64,000 bases of DNA, from assembly GCF_000224145.3 (NCBI RefSeq), contig NC_020177.2, positions 4,623,713 to 4,687,712 on the forward strand, read 5' to 3'. The translations under genes were made by a program, and so were the position numbers. Positions 11,601-23,600 of the stretch are shown here, one piece after another (within the stretch, counting starts at the first letter, position 1; every line of letters starts with the position of its first letter). The stretch is from Ciona intestinalis (lineage: Eukaryota > Chordata > Ascidiacea > Phlebobranchia > Cionidae). The notes under the pieces were generated by a model. It saw nothing but the letters and a program-made list of their open reading frames with translations, was not told the origin of the DNA and did not search any database.

Positions 11601-14600
11601 TCTGGCCTAAATCTCCTGGTGTACCATGTAGTGGGACCTCACCCATGTAGAATAAAATTAGGAAACTTTGGCAACCCAAGTTTTATCTGAAGAACTACAA
11701 ATACTTGTTGCACTATAAATAACACCCATAAAACCTTTGGTTACCAGTCATAGTAGAAACGAATATAAATTTGCCATTTTTCAAGTATAACCACATTATA
11801 AATATTATTTCTATGCAGGACGTTGTCTTCACATCATCACCAGATTCTACAATTCGTATCTGGTCGGTTCAAAACGGGGATTGTTCATCCATTATTAGGA
11901 CACATAAGGAGGCCGTTACAGGTAGCGACAATCACCTTATATAATATAATGATAATATTTTTTTAATAACTTATATTTGTCTCTTCGATTACAGTAGCGC
12001 AGATTAAAAAGTATTTAATCGACAAGACAGGATATAGGGATAAAACGATAGTTGTTAAAACACGCTTTCAGTTGAAACATATTTACATTGAATTGGAGGA
12101 AAGAAGCATGTTTACTACAGTCTACTGGCAGATAAATTAATCGAATTACTTTTCAAAGTCATTGTTCTTGTTTATAAAATAGTTCTTCCGGTGGTTTATT
12201 ACCGTGACAACGTTTTGACGCCATATAGGCTTTAAAAGTTCCCTAATATATTGATCATTGGATGAGATCTTATTAACCTTAAGATCTCACCCATATAAAA
12301 AAAAGTCCAACTAGTTCATTTATCAAAAGATCTATTTCAGTATAATGTACTTAACTGGTTCATAATACAGGCATCAGTTTGCACGCACTTGGTGATTACT
12401 TGTTGAGTTGCAGTGAGGACCAACACTGGGCATTCAGCGATGTTAGAACGGGTCAAACACTTTGTAGAGTGACTGACGATGCCATTAGCAGCGGTAAGTA
12501 GGGATTTATGTTTGTTAAGGTGTTATATATATGTGTTGAACTGTATTTGGGTTGAAGTGTGGTTTATTTTGTTTTTGTACATGTGTATTTTTGTTAAATT
12601 TTGTGTGTTTTAACAAAATGTTGTTGTGTGTATAACAAAAAACATGTATTTTTTGTTTATATCTTTTGCTTTGTATGTGTGTATTTCACTATTTGTGTGC
12701 ACATATGTATGTTAATTGTTTTTAAATTAAAAATAATTGTTAACATCCAACTAATATGATGTTTATGTAGCATTACTATGAGATTTCTATGCAGCATTAA
12801 TGTGATTTCTATGTAGCATTGACGTGTGCACAATTCCACCCCGATGGATTGATCTTCGGAACAGGAACCGTGGACAGTCAGATCAAGATTTGGGATTTAA
12901 AGGTGGGGTGTGTCTTGTATTCCTTGTGGTTTACAGTAGTGGAATCATAGCTTGGCGTTGTCACTATTGTGGGCGTATGTGTCTTTGGACAAGACAACAA
13001 TTGCTCCAACCCAGTGGTTACTAATAGATTGTTTAAAATCACTGAACATGTTGCATACTTGGTGATTCTAATTATGGGGTTTACAAAGCTGTGTTATAAC
13101 TTTTTTAATGTTTAAATACATATCACTGTATAGTGGTGTTTAAATACATATACCAATATATTGATGTTTAAGTTGTATGTTGTGGAGACCTGCAGCATAT
13201 TGTTTCTTCGCATATAAATATTGCGTCTTGTGTTCATTCGCCCTCTTAAATTCAACGATTACAATAAAGTTTAACTGTTTATTATCACAATGTATTGATA
13301 TTGATTAAATGAATGAATGTAACTTGCTTTATCCCCGCGTGGCCGGAAAACGACAGTCGTTATCACACAGGTGTGCACCTCGCGCCAGCTTACGAGTTAC
13401 CATGTATGTTACTTAGTGGGTGATGTTTAATCTATTGTACCAACCACAGGAAAGAACAAACGTTGCCAACTTTCCTGGTCACTCAGGACCGGTCACAGCG
13501 ATCTCGTTCTCCGAGAATGGATATTACCTCGCTACTGCTGCTGATGATGCTTCAGTTAAACTATGGGATTTAAGGAAACTTAAAAACTTCAAGACTTTGA
13601 GCATGGCTGATAATTATGAGGTTAGTGCGGTTGTGGCGACAATCTGCTGCCATGAATGATTGCAATATCTACTTTCTATTTTGGTTCAGAAATTATAGTA
13701 CTATAGGGTATTTAGAGTATTATGGGGTAAGATGGATACCATTAACACATAATTNNNNNNNNNNNNNNNNNNNNNNNNNNNNNNNNNNNNNNNNNNNNNN
13801 NNNNNNNNNNNNNNNNNNNNNNNNNNNNNNNNNNNNNNNNNNNNNNNNNNNNNNNNNNNNNNNNNNNNNNNNNNNNNNNNNNNNNNNNNNNNNNNNNNNN
13901 NNNNNNNNNNNNNNNNNNNNNNNNNNNNNNNNNNNNNNNNNNNNNNNNNNNNNNNNNNNNNNNNNNNNNNNNNNNNNNNNNNNNNNNNNNNNNNNNNNNN
14001 NNNNNNNNNNNNNNNNNNNNNNNNNNNNNNNNNNNNNNNNNNNNNNNNNNNNNNNNNNNNNNNNNNNNNNNNNNNNNNNNNNNNNNNNNNNNNNNNNNNN
14101 NNNNNNNNNNNNNNNNNNNNNNNNNNNNNNNNNNNNNNNNNNNNNNNNNNNNNNNNNNNNNNNNNNNNNNNNNNNNNNNNNNNNNNNNNNNNNNNNNNNN
14201 NNNNNNNNNNNNNNNNNNNNNNNNNNNNNNNNNNNNNNNNNNNNNNNNNNNNNNNNNNNNNNNNNNNNNNNNNNNNNNNNNNNNNNNNNNNNNNNNNNNN
14301 NNNNNNNNNNNNNNNNNNGTGTGCGTATCGTAGGAACAACGTCCTTCAAAGAACGACGAACGAGTTTGACTGTGTGATTTTGCCAGTTTCATACCCGCAT
14401 GAACGATAGGCAGCAGCTTTGGCAAACTTTAATAGTCGCCGTTATTGTTACTGCTGCCATGGAAAGTATAGCTTAATCGTGTTTTGGCGCGAGTGAAAAA
14501 AACTCGCGTATACCGTATTTTCCTAATTTCTGCAAAACGAATGACGTCATCATAAACGTGGCCTCTTCTGCAATTTAAAAAAATCGGCGCCTATGTTATG

Positions 14601-14973
14601 GGGTAAGATGGATACCATTAACACATAATTTTCTATATTCCCTGATCTTATTGTAACAATTAACAACGCTCTTTTAGAATTATGTGGAAACAGTTGTATA
14701 GTTCTGTAACTATTCTTTGTTAATTAATTTTCTGCAATTTATAATCAAGCACTTCAACAACTTCAGGTTAAATCGTTGACGTTCGATCAATCTGGTTCAT
14801 ACTTGGCAGTAGCAGGAACCGACATGCGTGTTTACCTTTGCAAGCAATGGGTGGAGTTAAAGTCATTCACCGAGCATTCAGCTTTAACTACAGGAGTTCG
14901 TTTTGGAAAGAACGCAAAATTCCTCGCCTCGTCTGGCATGGATCGTTCGCTAAAGTTCTATGGGGTTCAGTGA
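8611..14973 (+). CDS. PRPF19: Pre-mRNA-processing factor 19 (U-box E3 ligase, WD40), first exon not visible
   Basis: Core of the Prp19/NineTeen complex: a nuclear ubiquitin ligase required for spliceosome activation and DNA-damage signalling. Exons: 8611-8759, 9248-9383, 9807-9980, 10464-10603, 10923-11002, 11281-11401, 11819-11921, 12371-12493, 12817-12902, 13450-13620, 14767-14973 (stop TGA). Phases join without conflict. The first exon gives most of the U-box ([30 protein letters not shown]). Exons 2-4 give the tetramerising coiled coil ([31 protein letters not shown]). From exon 5 onward are the seven WD40 blades, including [24 protein letters not shown] and [13 protein letters not shown] at the C-terminus. 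About 496 codons are visible against 504 residues in human, so only the first seven or so residues are missing. MITE and SINE copies sit in the introns. Confidence 0.96.
10629..10826. repeat. MITE copy
   Basis: TAGTAGGGTGGGGGGAAGAC to GTGTCCCAACTTTCCCACAC, in PRPF19 intron 5 as numbered from the visible exons. Confidence 0.7.
12945..13035 (+). repeat. SINE fragment (5' body)
   Basis: Contains ATTGTGGGCGTATGTGTCTT and CAATTGCTCCAACCCAGTGG, the middle part of the SINE seen whole at 39018-39235. Confidence 0.6.
13310..13422 (-). repeat. SINE 3' part
   Basis: GAATGAATGTAACTTGCTTT, then CGACAGTCGTTATCACACAG and ACACCTCGCG-type sequence, the reverse of the SINE tail. Confidence 0.6.
13755..14318. 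other. Assembly gap (564 N) between two identical 35-bp flanks
   Basis: The gap lies in the last PRPF19 intron. The 35 bases ending at 13754, starting TTATGGGGTAAGATGGATAC, recur identically at 14596-14630. This is a MITE end. The gap may be two MITE copies that broke the assembly, or a duplicated contig end. Confidence 0.9.
14319..14595. other. Intronic unique sequence with a CRE palindrome and short hairpin
   Basis: It holds no coding exon that I can see. It contains GCGCGAGT-(7 nt)-ACTCGCG, a short stem near 14486-14507, and a full TGACGTCA palindrome at 14542-14549. Either could be chance. Confidence 0.3.
14597..14715. repeat. MITE fragment right of the N gap
   Basis: TATGGGGTAAGATGGATACC, then CACATAATTTTCTATATTCC; its first 35 bases repeat the left edge of the gap. 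Confidence 0.6.
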
Positions 14974-15218
14974 TGTCACGGCCACCATTAGAGGGCAGTA
15001 TAGTGGATTTTGTAACTAAGCACCGACGTGCATTATTACCAAACAATGAGTTTTGTAACGCAGACAATATGCATTGTCATCTAAAGTGATTTTCAATCAT
15101 AGTTGACCACCTCGTTTTACAGCCATTTTGGGATCATTTTGTAGTAAAGTGAAAATTGTTGAAAATTTAAACTAGACATCTTGTATATATTGGTAAACCT
15201 GGTATTACTGCCAGCCTG

Positions 15219-15224
15219 AATAAA
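15219..15224 (+). terminator. Polyadenylation signal of PRPF19
   Basis: AATAAA 246 bp after the PRPF19 stop, within AATAAAATAAATAAA. The convergent gene's signal lies at 15374-15379, so the two transcripts end close together and may overlap. Confidence 0.65.
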
Positions 15225-15373
15225 ATAAATAAATCATTTAAAACAGTGACATTTTATCTTTTTATGACATTTTTATTTCTTAAGATATTTGGATTGTCAA
15301 CAACGGACAAGAAACAACAATATTTAGGTCATTTTTGCCTTTACTAATGGAAATACACCTTGCACAGTATTAG

Positions 15374-15379
15374 TTTATT
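15374..15379 (-). terminator. Polyadenylation signal of the BtpA-family gene
   Basis: Reads AATAAA on the minus strand about 30 bp after the stop codon of the BtpA-family gene. Confidence 0.5.
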
Positions 15380-15408
15380 GCACAGTTAATCTGTTCACAC
15401 AATATTCG

Positions 15409-17408
15409 TCAACACTTGTTCATCTCTCTGACTTTCTTCATGAACTTTTGCACCAGATTTGCATCAACAGGATTTGACCAAACACCTCCAACTTTGAAAT
15501 GAGAGCCAACAATGAGTGCGGAAGTGTGGATGTATTTGTCAACATTGTCGGCTGTTACACCAGAACCAACCAACACTGGGATGCCAACTTCATCTTGAAC
15601 GTCTAAGGGTAAAAATGTATAGTAGGGTGGGGGAAGATAGGACACCTTTTCATTCAATTTTCTCATCCCGTTTGGTAGTAAACAAATAACATTTAATGAA
15701 CTATAAAACCATATCCCCACGATTCCCATTGACTGTTTCAAATTAAATGCTCTGACCACTGTTCCAAGGTAAACAGGGTACATATTGAAAAAAAGCATAA
15801 TCACATTATTTCAAAATACCTTTAATTTGATTCAAATCAGTCGAACTTCCAGTTTCATTTCCGGTCACAATAACTCCGTCAGAAAGAAAGAATTCTGCTG
15901 CCCGTGAGGTTTCTGATATGCTGGTATCGCTGGTTATTGAGTGTGAACTGCAATTTTAAGTAGAGGTGATTACCAAACAATCTTTCATCTTTAGAAAGTG
16001 ACTTGCATAGACATAACCACACAGATAACAATTACTTTAAATTTAGATAACAGTACAGTAATTTTTTTTTCATTGCAAACATATTCAAACAGAAACAAAT
16101 AGTAATTCCAAAATTTGAGCAACACAAGTTATTAAAATGTAGAAAGTGGTGATAAAGCTATATAGGTTTACAAAATATACCGAATATTTCTGGGGATATT
16201 TTAATGAATTTCCAAACTGGCCTAACTCACCCACATAGAATAGAAAACAGCAAAGTTTAATACCTGTGTTTTTTCTTGATATCTGTAAACACAAGAACAT
16301 GATCAGCTTCTATTTGCTTCCGGTAACGAAGCAACGAAGCGGCGCAAGAATCGATAAAACCTTCGTCGCCGATGTGAGAAAACACAAAACCTTCGGCTCG
16401 AATGAAATCAAGATCTGTTAGATATAATACAAGGTTGCTAGATGGGGAAATAAAAAGCTTGAACTAGAATTAGAAAAAAATGTAAAGTTGGTACTTGACA
16501 GCAAAACCACATGTNNNNNNNNNNNNNNNNNNNNNNNNNNNNNNNNNNNNNNNNNNNNNNNNNNNNNNNNNNNNNNNNNNNNNNNNNNNNNNNNNNNNNN
16601 NNNNNNNNNNNNNNNNNNNNNNNNNNNNNNNNNNNNNNNNNNNNNNNNNNNNNNNNNNNNNNNNTATGTATTACAATATTAAAAGTTGTGACTGGAAGAC
16701 TTCATTACTAAATGAAAAAACAGGGGTCACTAACTGGTTGTCCAAACTATTAGCCATACATACAAAAATGAAAAAAATACCCCCAAAAAACAATCACCCA
16801 CAAATTAACACACATGGTAATGCTGACACGAGGTTTATGAACATCCAGGTTATAACGACTGTCGCTTTCCGGCCACGCAAGGATAAAGTAAGTTTTATTC
16901 ATTTATTCAAAGTAATGCTTTAGTAACACACCATCACCAAAGAGGTTATAACAATATCTGGCAAAATTGAAAGCGATTTAAAGCAATTCACACAGTAGTA
17001 ATGCTGGTTTTAGACACACTAAGTTTAAATAAAGACAAACAAATTTACCAATCCAGCTCTGGTGTAAATTTCAGCTTCTTTTAAAACGACATCGCATATT
17101 TTAGCCACAGACATTGTGCTCTTAGGTGTGCCTGGAAAATATATTCATTATATTACTATCAACTTTGGTGGGAGCCAGGGAGCCTATACCATATAAATTA
17201 CTAAATTCAGCATGGGCATTAAATATATCTATAAATCTTCGCTACTATAATCAAAGTCAGTTATTTTATTATGAAAAAGTTTTTTTTTCATTATAGATAT
17301 AGCACAAAAAAAAACACAGTCAATACCTGGCAATGCTGGAAGATGGAGCATCCCAATAATAACTCCATTCGTTTTCTTAAACACGTCAACAAATTTACGA
17401 CTTGCCAT
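15409..17408 (-). CDS. BtpA/SgcQ-family TIM-barrel protein, one internal exon lost in a gap
   Basis: Belongs to the family named after cyanobacterial BtpA (photosystem I biogenesis) and the animal protein F13E9.13 of C. elegans; the animal function is unknown. Exons in transcript order: 17327-17408, 17049-17131, [missing], 16264-16414, 15820-15947, 15409-15602. The N-terminus is MASRKFVDVFKKTNGVIIGM followed by HLPALPGTP, a family hallmark. Then come LDFIRAEGFVFSHIGDEGFI, VIVTGNETG and the C-terminal VPVLVGSG-type strand (IPVLVGSGVTADNV, IVGSHFKVGGVWSNPVD). Phase 0 after the second exon and phase 1 before the next visible one require at least one missing exon of about 50 codons. The only unread space is the N run 16515-16664; the readable intron there is SINE sequence. 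The start codon is the first ATG and shares a 468-bp gap with the divergent MRPS24. Confidence 0.88.
15618..15740. repeat. MITE, one end missing
   Basis: TATAGTAGGGTGGGGGAAGA followed by CTCATCCCGTTTGGTAGTAA, in the last intron of the BtpA-family gene. Confidence 0.65.
16515..16664. other. Assembly gap (150 N)
   Basis: Lies between exons of the BtpA-family gene and very probably hides its missing middle exon. Confidence 0.95.
16715..16915 (+). repeat. SINE copy, diverged
   Basis: GGTCACTAACTGGTTGTCCA, then GTTATAACGACTGTCGCTTT and CACGCAAGGATAAAGTAAGT with an ATTC-rich tail. Confidence 0.55.
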
Positions 17409-17876
17409 TTTATTACTCTGTGAACAAAGGTAATAATAATAAAGCTGAAAGTACAACTTATGATAAGTAAACCACTAAAACGATTTGTACACATTTAAAA
17501 ACTGCATTTTATATTTGTACTTAACCATGTTTCAAAAGTTTGTTTACATTTGTCGCCATGTGTTTCTACGCTTTACTGAACATCAAAGAAATCCCATATA
17601 AATTGGGGAGCAGACCAAAGAGAATAAAAACAAATTGTACCATAGGGTTTTAAGACAGTTTAAGGTACTTTCTAAAACTACGCATACACCAAACCGTGTT
17701 GATATTTTTATTTCAATCCCCTATTACCTAAAGTGCGACTTAGGGAAGTCCCCCCAAATTTTGTATTTTTAGGTTTTTGTAATAAATGTTGTAGAGCAAG
17801 TATATTTTCCGTGTATGTTTAGTTTTTTGATAACCAATTGCCATTTTACATTACTGTGAATGGCCTACACTGCAAC
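17409..17876. promoter_or_regulatory. Shared promoter interval, BtpA-family gene and MRPS24
   Basis: The 468 bp separate two divergent start codons, so both promoters and 5' UTRs must fit here. I see no clear TATA box or known paired motif. The bidirectional function is inferred from the layout. Confidence 0.4.
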
Positions 17877-19760
17877 ATGATTCGAAATACCAACTCATTG
17901 CGGGTAAGTTTGTTTTGAATATTCATAATAAATGGCGTATCCTATGTGAAACAGTTTTGGTATTTTAAACATGTATTCCAAATGAATTTAACTTATGTAT
18001 TTTGCGATTCATACACCTTTTGTACACGATCACGAGTTATCTCTAACTTTGTGGGTGTTTTTTTTTGTTATGTTGTTTCCTATTTTTGTAATGGTTGACA
18101 ATTTAGTCAACCAATAAGAAATCACTGGGTTGGAGCAATCATATTCATGTTATGAACGAATGAATAAATGTAACTCACTTTATCCTTGCGTGGGTGAAAA
18201 ACGACAGTTGTTATAAGTTATAACACAGGTGTTCGTACACCTCGTGTCAGCTTACAAGTTACCATTCATGTTACTTTGTGGGTGGTTATTTTTTTTCTCC
18301 ATTTTTTTAGTATTAACTAAAAAAACTAACCATTTTATATTTCTTTAGGCTCTTGTTCCACGATTTCAACATCAACCAGTTTGCCAATTTCATGCATCAC
18401 CCGCTTGTAATAAGGTAAACCTAAATTTTACATTGTGCAATTGGTAATATCTATATGTTATCTTGAACTTATCTTATTTTATGTACCTTCTTTGTGTATT
18501 ATATAGAACAACCGTATTTAATAAATATCATTGGTCATTTGTTCACGACACTATGTTTTAACAGGCAACAGCAGGACGACATAAAGTTTCAAAAATGTTG
18601 AACAAACCATTAACGTATGATCAGGCATTCAAACCAAACTTGATTGGAGTTAAGAAGGGTTGGCTGTCAGTGCACACTGGTATGTATTAATGTATTGCTA
18701 AAAAATATGTACAGTTGGTTGACTGGTTTCACAAGCGATAATCAGTTAACTACTTGTATGCCTACATTGCACCTTCACGCCCACTTTTTTCCAATTACAC
18801 CTTAATTGGTTTAAAATAAATACAACCCAATTCATTATGAGGTAATTTATAAGTGCCCTATTGTATACACCTCATGCATGCTTACGAGCTCCAACTTGTT
18901 TACCTTTTCTGTTTTTTTTTTATTTTTGTTGTTGTTTTATTTTTTGCTGTATGGCTTATAATTTAGACAACACATATGGCTAAAAATTTGTACTGTATTG
19001 AAGCAATTATCATTGAGTGTATGTATGTGTATCTCTTTCCTCAGGTAATTTAAGAGGAGAACAAGGTTCTTATCAATTCACATACGAAGATGAGTTAATC
19101 AGAAAATTTTGTGTTGGAACTTTCTACAGGATGCTTCCCACTGATATAGGTAAATTATATCTTATTAATTTTATTTGTATTACTGAACAAATGTGTGTTA
19201 TCATATTGCGCACAAAGGTGGCAGCATCGAGCTAAAAACTTGTAAACTCTGGGCTAGAGAAAACTTTGCTACAGCACTGGATTTTATGATATAATGGATC
19301 ATTGCATAGGCACAGTGCAAGAGTACAATCCTGCAGCATCTGGTTGTAAATCTTCTTCCAAAACATATATTAGCTAAAACGAAACTATGGATTTATAAAT
19401 GAATGCATGTAACTTGCTTTATCCTCGCGTTGCCAGAAAGCAGCAGTCGTTATAACACGAGTGTTCTGTTTTATACACCTCATGACGAGTTACCTCTAAT
19501 GTAACTTGGGGGTTGTTTTTTTTGGTGCACAAATCTTTCTGGATAAAGTTAAAACACCAACCAAAGTTACATTTTTTGCAGTGATTAAAAGGCGATTCAA
19601 TGTAATAGAAATTACATTGCTATGCAACACTGTTGTCACATCAAAGGTACTTTTTCTGAAGGCTTATTCAGAAAGGCTGCTTTCAGCATTTTTGAAGTGC
19701 CACATCAAGATGCATGTATTTAAACTCAATAACGAGGATGCAATCTATAAATACATCTAG
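17877..19760 (+). CDS. MRPS24: Mitochondrial ribosomal protein S24 (uS3m)
   Basis: Component of the mitochondrial small ribosomal subunit. Exons: 17877-17903, 18349-18414, 18565-18679, 19045-19149, 19582-19760, giving 163 residues against 167 in human. The start MIRNTNSLRALVPRFQ is Arg-rich and acid-free, as expected of a mitochondrial targeting peptide. Conserved blocks are KPLTYDQAFKPNLIGVKKGW, LSVHTGNLRGEQ, RKFCVGTFYRMLP, VIKRRFNVIEITLLCN and the end YKYI. SINE copies sit in introns 1 and 4. Confidence 0.93.
18085..18292 (-). repeat. SINE copy
   Basis: Body (ACTGGGTTGGAGCAAT) and tail (ATGAACGAATGAATAAATGT, ACACCTCGTGTCAGCTTACA) in intron 1 of MRPS24. Confidence 0.6.
19395..19515 (-). repeat. 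SINE 3' part
   Basis: ATAAATGAATGCATGTAACT to ACACCTCATGACGAGTTACC, in the last MRPS24 intron close to the branch region. Confidence 0.6.
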
Positions 19761-20689
19761 AAACTTTGCCATGAGCCAGCTGTTGTGATTGTGGAAGAGT
19801 AAATAAGGTGGGAATTAAATTGAAAGCAGTAAATCATTAAATCAAGAGATCGACACAGAGCAAACATACCTTCGGAAGTTTTAAAATATCATAGTTTGCA
19901 CAGCTTGCTGGATGTGTTTACATGCACCAGTACTCACATCGGATAAAATGGTGGAAATGTTTTCAATCACGGTCAATTGCTTGTACCATGAGAAGGAAAA
20001 TCTGTAACTCTAAAATTTCAGTTTTGGCTGTAGCAACTGGATTGCTTCTATCTGTGTTTGCAACTTCATTACAACCTTGCGTTCTGAAAATTTGAAATCT
20101 TTTGTTACTCAGCATACTATACAGTTGGCAAGTGAGCAACAACAGTATCTTATGATGCATTCGTAGTCAAAGATTAATACCAGAAAGGGATCGACGCTAG
20201 GCAGGTAAGGCACAGACAGTAGTCAGTAAAACTGCAATAGCGATAGTTCTATTCTTTATAAACATTAGGTAGCCTACTGCGATTGCATGTGTAGTAATGA
20301 GACCTATCTTTACTATGAGCCGGAATTTTCTGCTACTTATTCATAAACAAGAATACATAGTAAGTTTGCATGCTAATATTTCGGAACATAACACGTGAAA
20401 ACAGCAGCAGGTATGAAAATATACCGTTGCTGTGCGAGGTTAAGCGCATACAATAAAAAGAGAACGAAAACGAAGTGATTTGCGCACAGAATTAATTTAT
20501 AACGAAAAGAAACAAGAAACGTTATCATGCTACAGCGTTCGGTGAAACTGTTTCTGTCTGTCGGAGCGAGGGAGTAATCACACCCATAGCTGCTCCGCTA
20601 TTTTCGCCCGTGACCGACCGTGAGGTGTCCGCTGAGGGGCCGGTGCGGTTTGTTGATTTCGTGCCCAACTGTGGCGTGGTTGGTCACGA
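19761..20689. other. Gap between convergent MRPS24 and the BMP3/GDF10-like gene
   Basis: Contains the 3' ends of the two convergent genes. An AATAAA occurs on the plus strand near 20452. I see no additional gene, RNA or recognisable repeat. Confidence 0.5.
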
Positions 20690-23600
20690 TCATCGACAGC
20701 CACAAGTTTTAACTTGCATATCAGGATATGCTTTCAATACAACGTTATCGTCCTTGTCGAAGAATAATACGTTAAGTGTCGTCATTTCATCCGGCACGCA
20801 ACACGGGGCAGGTATCTTCGGACGGACGTTAAAAGCTTTGATGACCGCTTGAATAATGGCGTGGTTCGAAAACTGTGCGTTCTGCAAATCAAAAACGTAC
20901 ATGTTTATTAAACTGTATTGTTACTTTCTATCAAATTTAAATTCAGAAAAAGATTTTAACTGATGTGATGCGTTACATTTTTAATTTCGGATTTTTATAA
21001 ATGTACAGATATATAGTGAGACAACATGATTACCTTAATATTTTTGAATCTGCACAAACCAGAGCAATAGTAAGCGTCAAATCGTGTTGGAGATATTATC
21101 CATTGCGACCAACCAATGTCCGCAAAATCAACAGTTAGCGATTTGCGAGAACACGTTTGTTGAGATCCGTTGAGGTCCGCTTCAGGTGCGGTTGACGACG
21201 CCTTCTTACATTTCCTCTTCGCTCGTCGTCCTCGCTTACGACAAGGTTTACGTCTTCGTTTCTTTTTGCGGGCGGTTTTTTGGTCGGTCAGGGATTGGAT
21301 GACTGCCCTATCAACGAGACCGTTGTCGTGCAGTTCTGTTTGGTCGTTATCCACGGATTGCGGAAGGTTAACCGGAATAATGGATCGTTGTTCATTCTCA
21401 GGAGTATCTTCCCCAGGAAGGGAGTTACTGCCGTTACGAGCAGCGTTGCCCCTTCGAGTACCAGCAGATCTACGAAACTGGAATGTAAATATTGTTAAAG
21501 TGAGAAAACCTAGTTGAGGACATGAATTTAACTTATTTACCCTTGCGTGGCATCGACAGTCGTTATAACAATGGTATTTTATTTCATACATCTTGTGTCC
21601 GGAAACGGTTACAGATTTTAAATACTTAATTAAAAATATATGGAAATTATTGCAGCTATTTTTCTGTACAGTACTACCTACCCTTGTGTTGCGAGCTGCT
21701 AAAGACGCGGTGATATTCCCCAGACTGCTCAGCAAAATTCTCTCCGAAAGTGAGCCGCTAGATTTCGTTAAGACAGTTTTGGAATCGTTGGTGTAAACGA
21801 TCAACAGAGGAGAAGCAGATACGGCTGCCAGGCTGTCAAAAACGTCACCAGGTCTGTTCTGCTGTCCTCCGTGTCGATTCCGGCCTGTATTTCGCTTCGA
21901 TCTTTCTGAATCTAAGACAGTAAAGCTGTCGGGCAAAACCGGAGTGGAAACCGCTTCACGGGAGGAATGGTTTTCTGGCAGTGGACCTGCAGCGTTGCGC
22001 CTATGTCTTTGTAATTCATCCTCAAACTGAACAATTATAAGATGGCCATCTCTTCTTGCTCGCCTGATAATATCGAAAATGTGTTCACCCGTCCACGCGG
22101 TGGCGCTCGTCTGCGACAATCGCACCAAATTGCCGGCTCGCTGGAAAAACTGAGAAAAAGGACGTTTTTTACAAAAGCGAAACAAATATTACTGATGGAC
22201 GAAAATACACAATTTCCACAAAGACATATACTTTTTATTATTCCATTTAATTTAGTTATGTACGTTAAAACTATATCAGAATTATGTTACTTACGTTCAG
22301 TGTTTCGTTGTGGCCGTTTTGCCCCGAATGTTGGCGATAACTCCCCAACACCACCTGCCATTCTCTGCGTGAAGCGTTGTGACCGTTACCCGCCCTTTCC
22401 TCGTCGTTTGTCGAACAGTCGATTCGTAGTTCTGCCTTTACAACCGATTCCGTGTCAGGAATTGAAGTTATGTTAAAAGCAAAGACCCTCAAAGAACGTG
22501 CTGTTAAGTCAGTTTCGGCTGTGTTGCTCCCGGTTGACGTAGCGGGTACGATTAGAATAGGTTTTCCTTTATCCCGGGGCCGAGAGAGCGTATCACCTGA
22601 AAGTGTTAATTGTAATTCTTATGCCTCATTTTAAACCGTAAATAGTAAGTTTGTTGATCGGCTAAGATCACGGGTCAGGGCTAAGACCCTTTGCGGTGAG
22701 GCCGCCGCGGTTAAACGTGGTCGGGCGAGCATTTCTGGCTTCTACGAGAGATGAGTTGTGCTCGAACAAAAAGCGCGCCTGTGTGAGCGAGTAAAGTTTC
22801 ACTTGCTTAGTTGGGCACAGGTGGCCACACCACTTTTGATCCGGCGTAGTTCCGTTTTGGTTTTCGCCGTTGTTCTTAAAGCCAACCCTATAATTTTCCA
22901 CTCGAGCGCCATTGTGCGAAGCTAGAAGTGGTGATTATGCGCCTTTGCCGCTGAAATTCGGGCGGTCGGGATCGCGGGCGAGGAAAACCTGACAAGATAA
23001 CCGTTCGTGTGCAGTTTAAACAGCGGTTAGGGGTCTTAACGATGTTTTCTCTGCGCGTCTTAATCTACTCCATTTGGAAACGTGACGCAGAAATTGCGAG
23101 TTTATTATAACGCATTGCTAGTGGCTGAACTCAAAATATTTACCATTTTTGAAAGGCCAAAGAAGTCAAAACGTTTTTCTTTGTTAATATTTTTATAACA
23201 CTTAACTAAAACTATTGTAATAATGGAATGGTTACTGAATCAAGAGTTTTGTCATTTAAAAATGTTAAACAGGCAAAGATTTGTGGTTATACCAATGTAT
23301 TTAATAGTTTCGCTTAAGACAGAAATGCATACCAGAATATGCGTGATCAAAATACGTAATTTGCTAATTGACTAATTCGCTTTGACGATGGATTGAGTCT
23401 GTTAAATCGTTTGCGTCTTTTAGATGCGACAAACCACCTGCTACAATATACACATCATTAATGCGATAAACACGTCTTGTCATCGATATATGTAGGCAGC
23501 AACGTCAAAACGCGACGTATTGACTTAGGACTTGTCTGGTTGCAACCAGCATCGTGGTCAATTAAGCTTTAATTTAATTAGAAGCTACAAGTTTATTCGC

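Noticed and set aside
13616-14425. Long frames of over 200 codons spanning the N run
   Set aside because: They consist almost wholly of N and exist only because the gap has no stop codons.
16495-16923. Frame of 142 codons across the 150-N gap
   Set aside because: The readable part is SINE sequence; the rest is unread bases.
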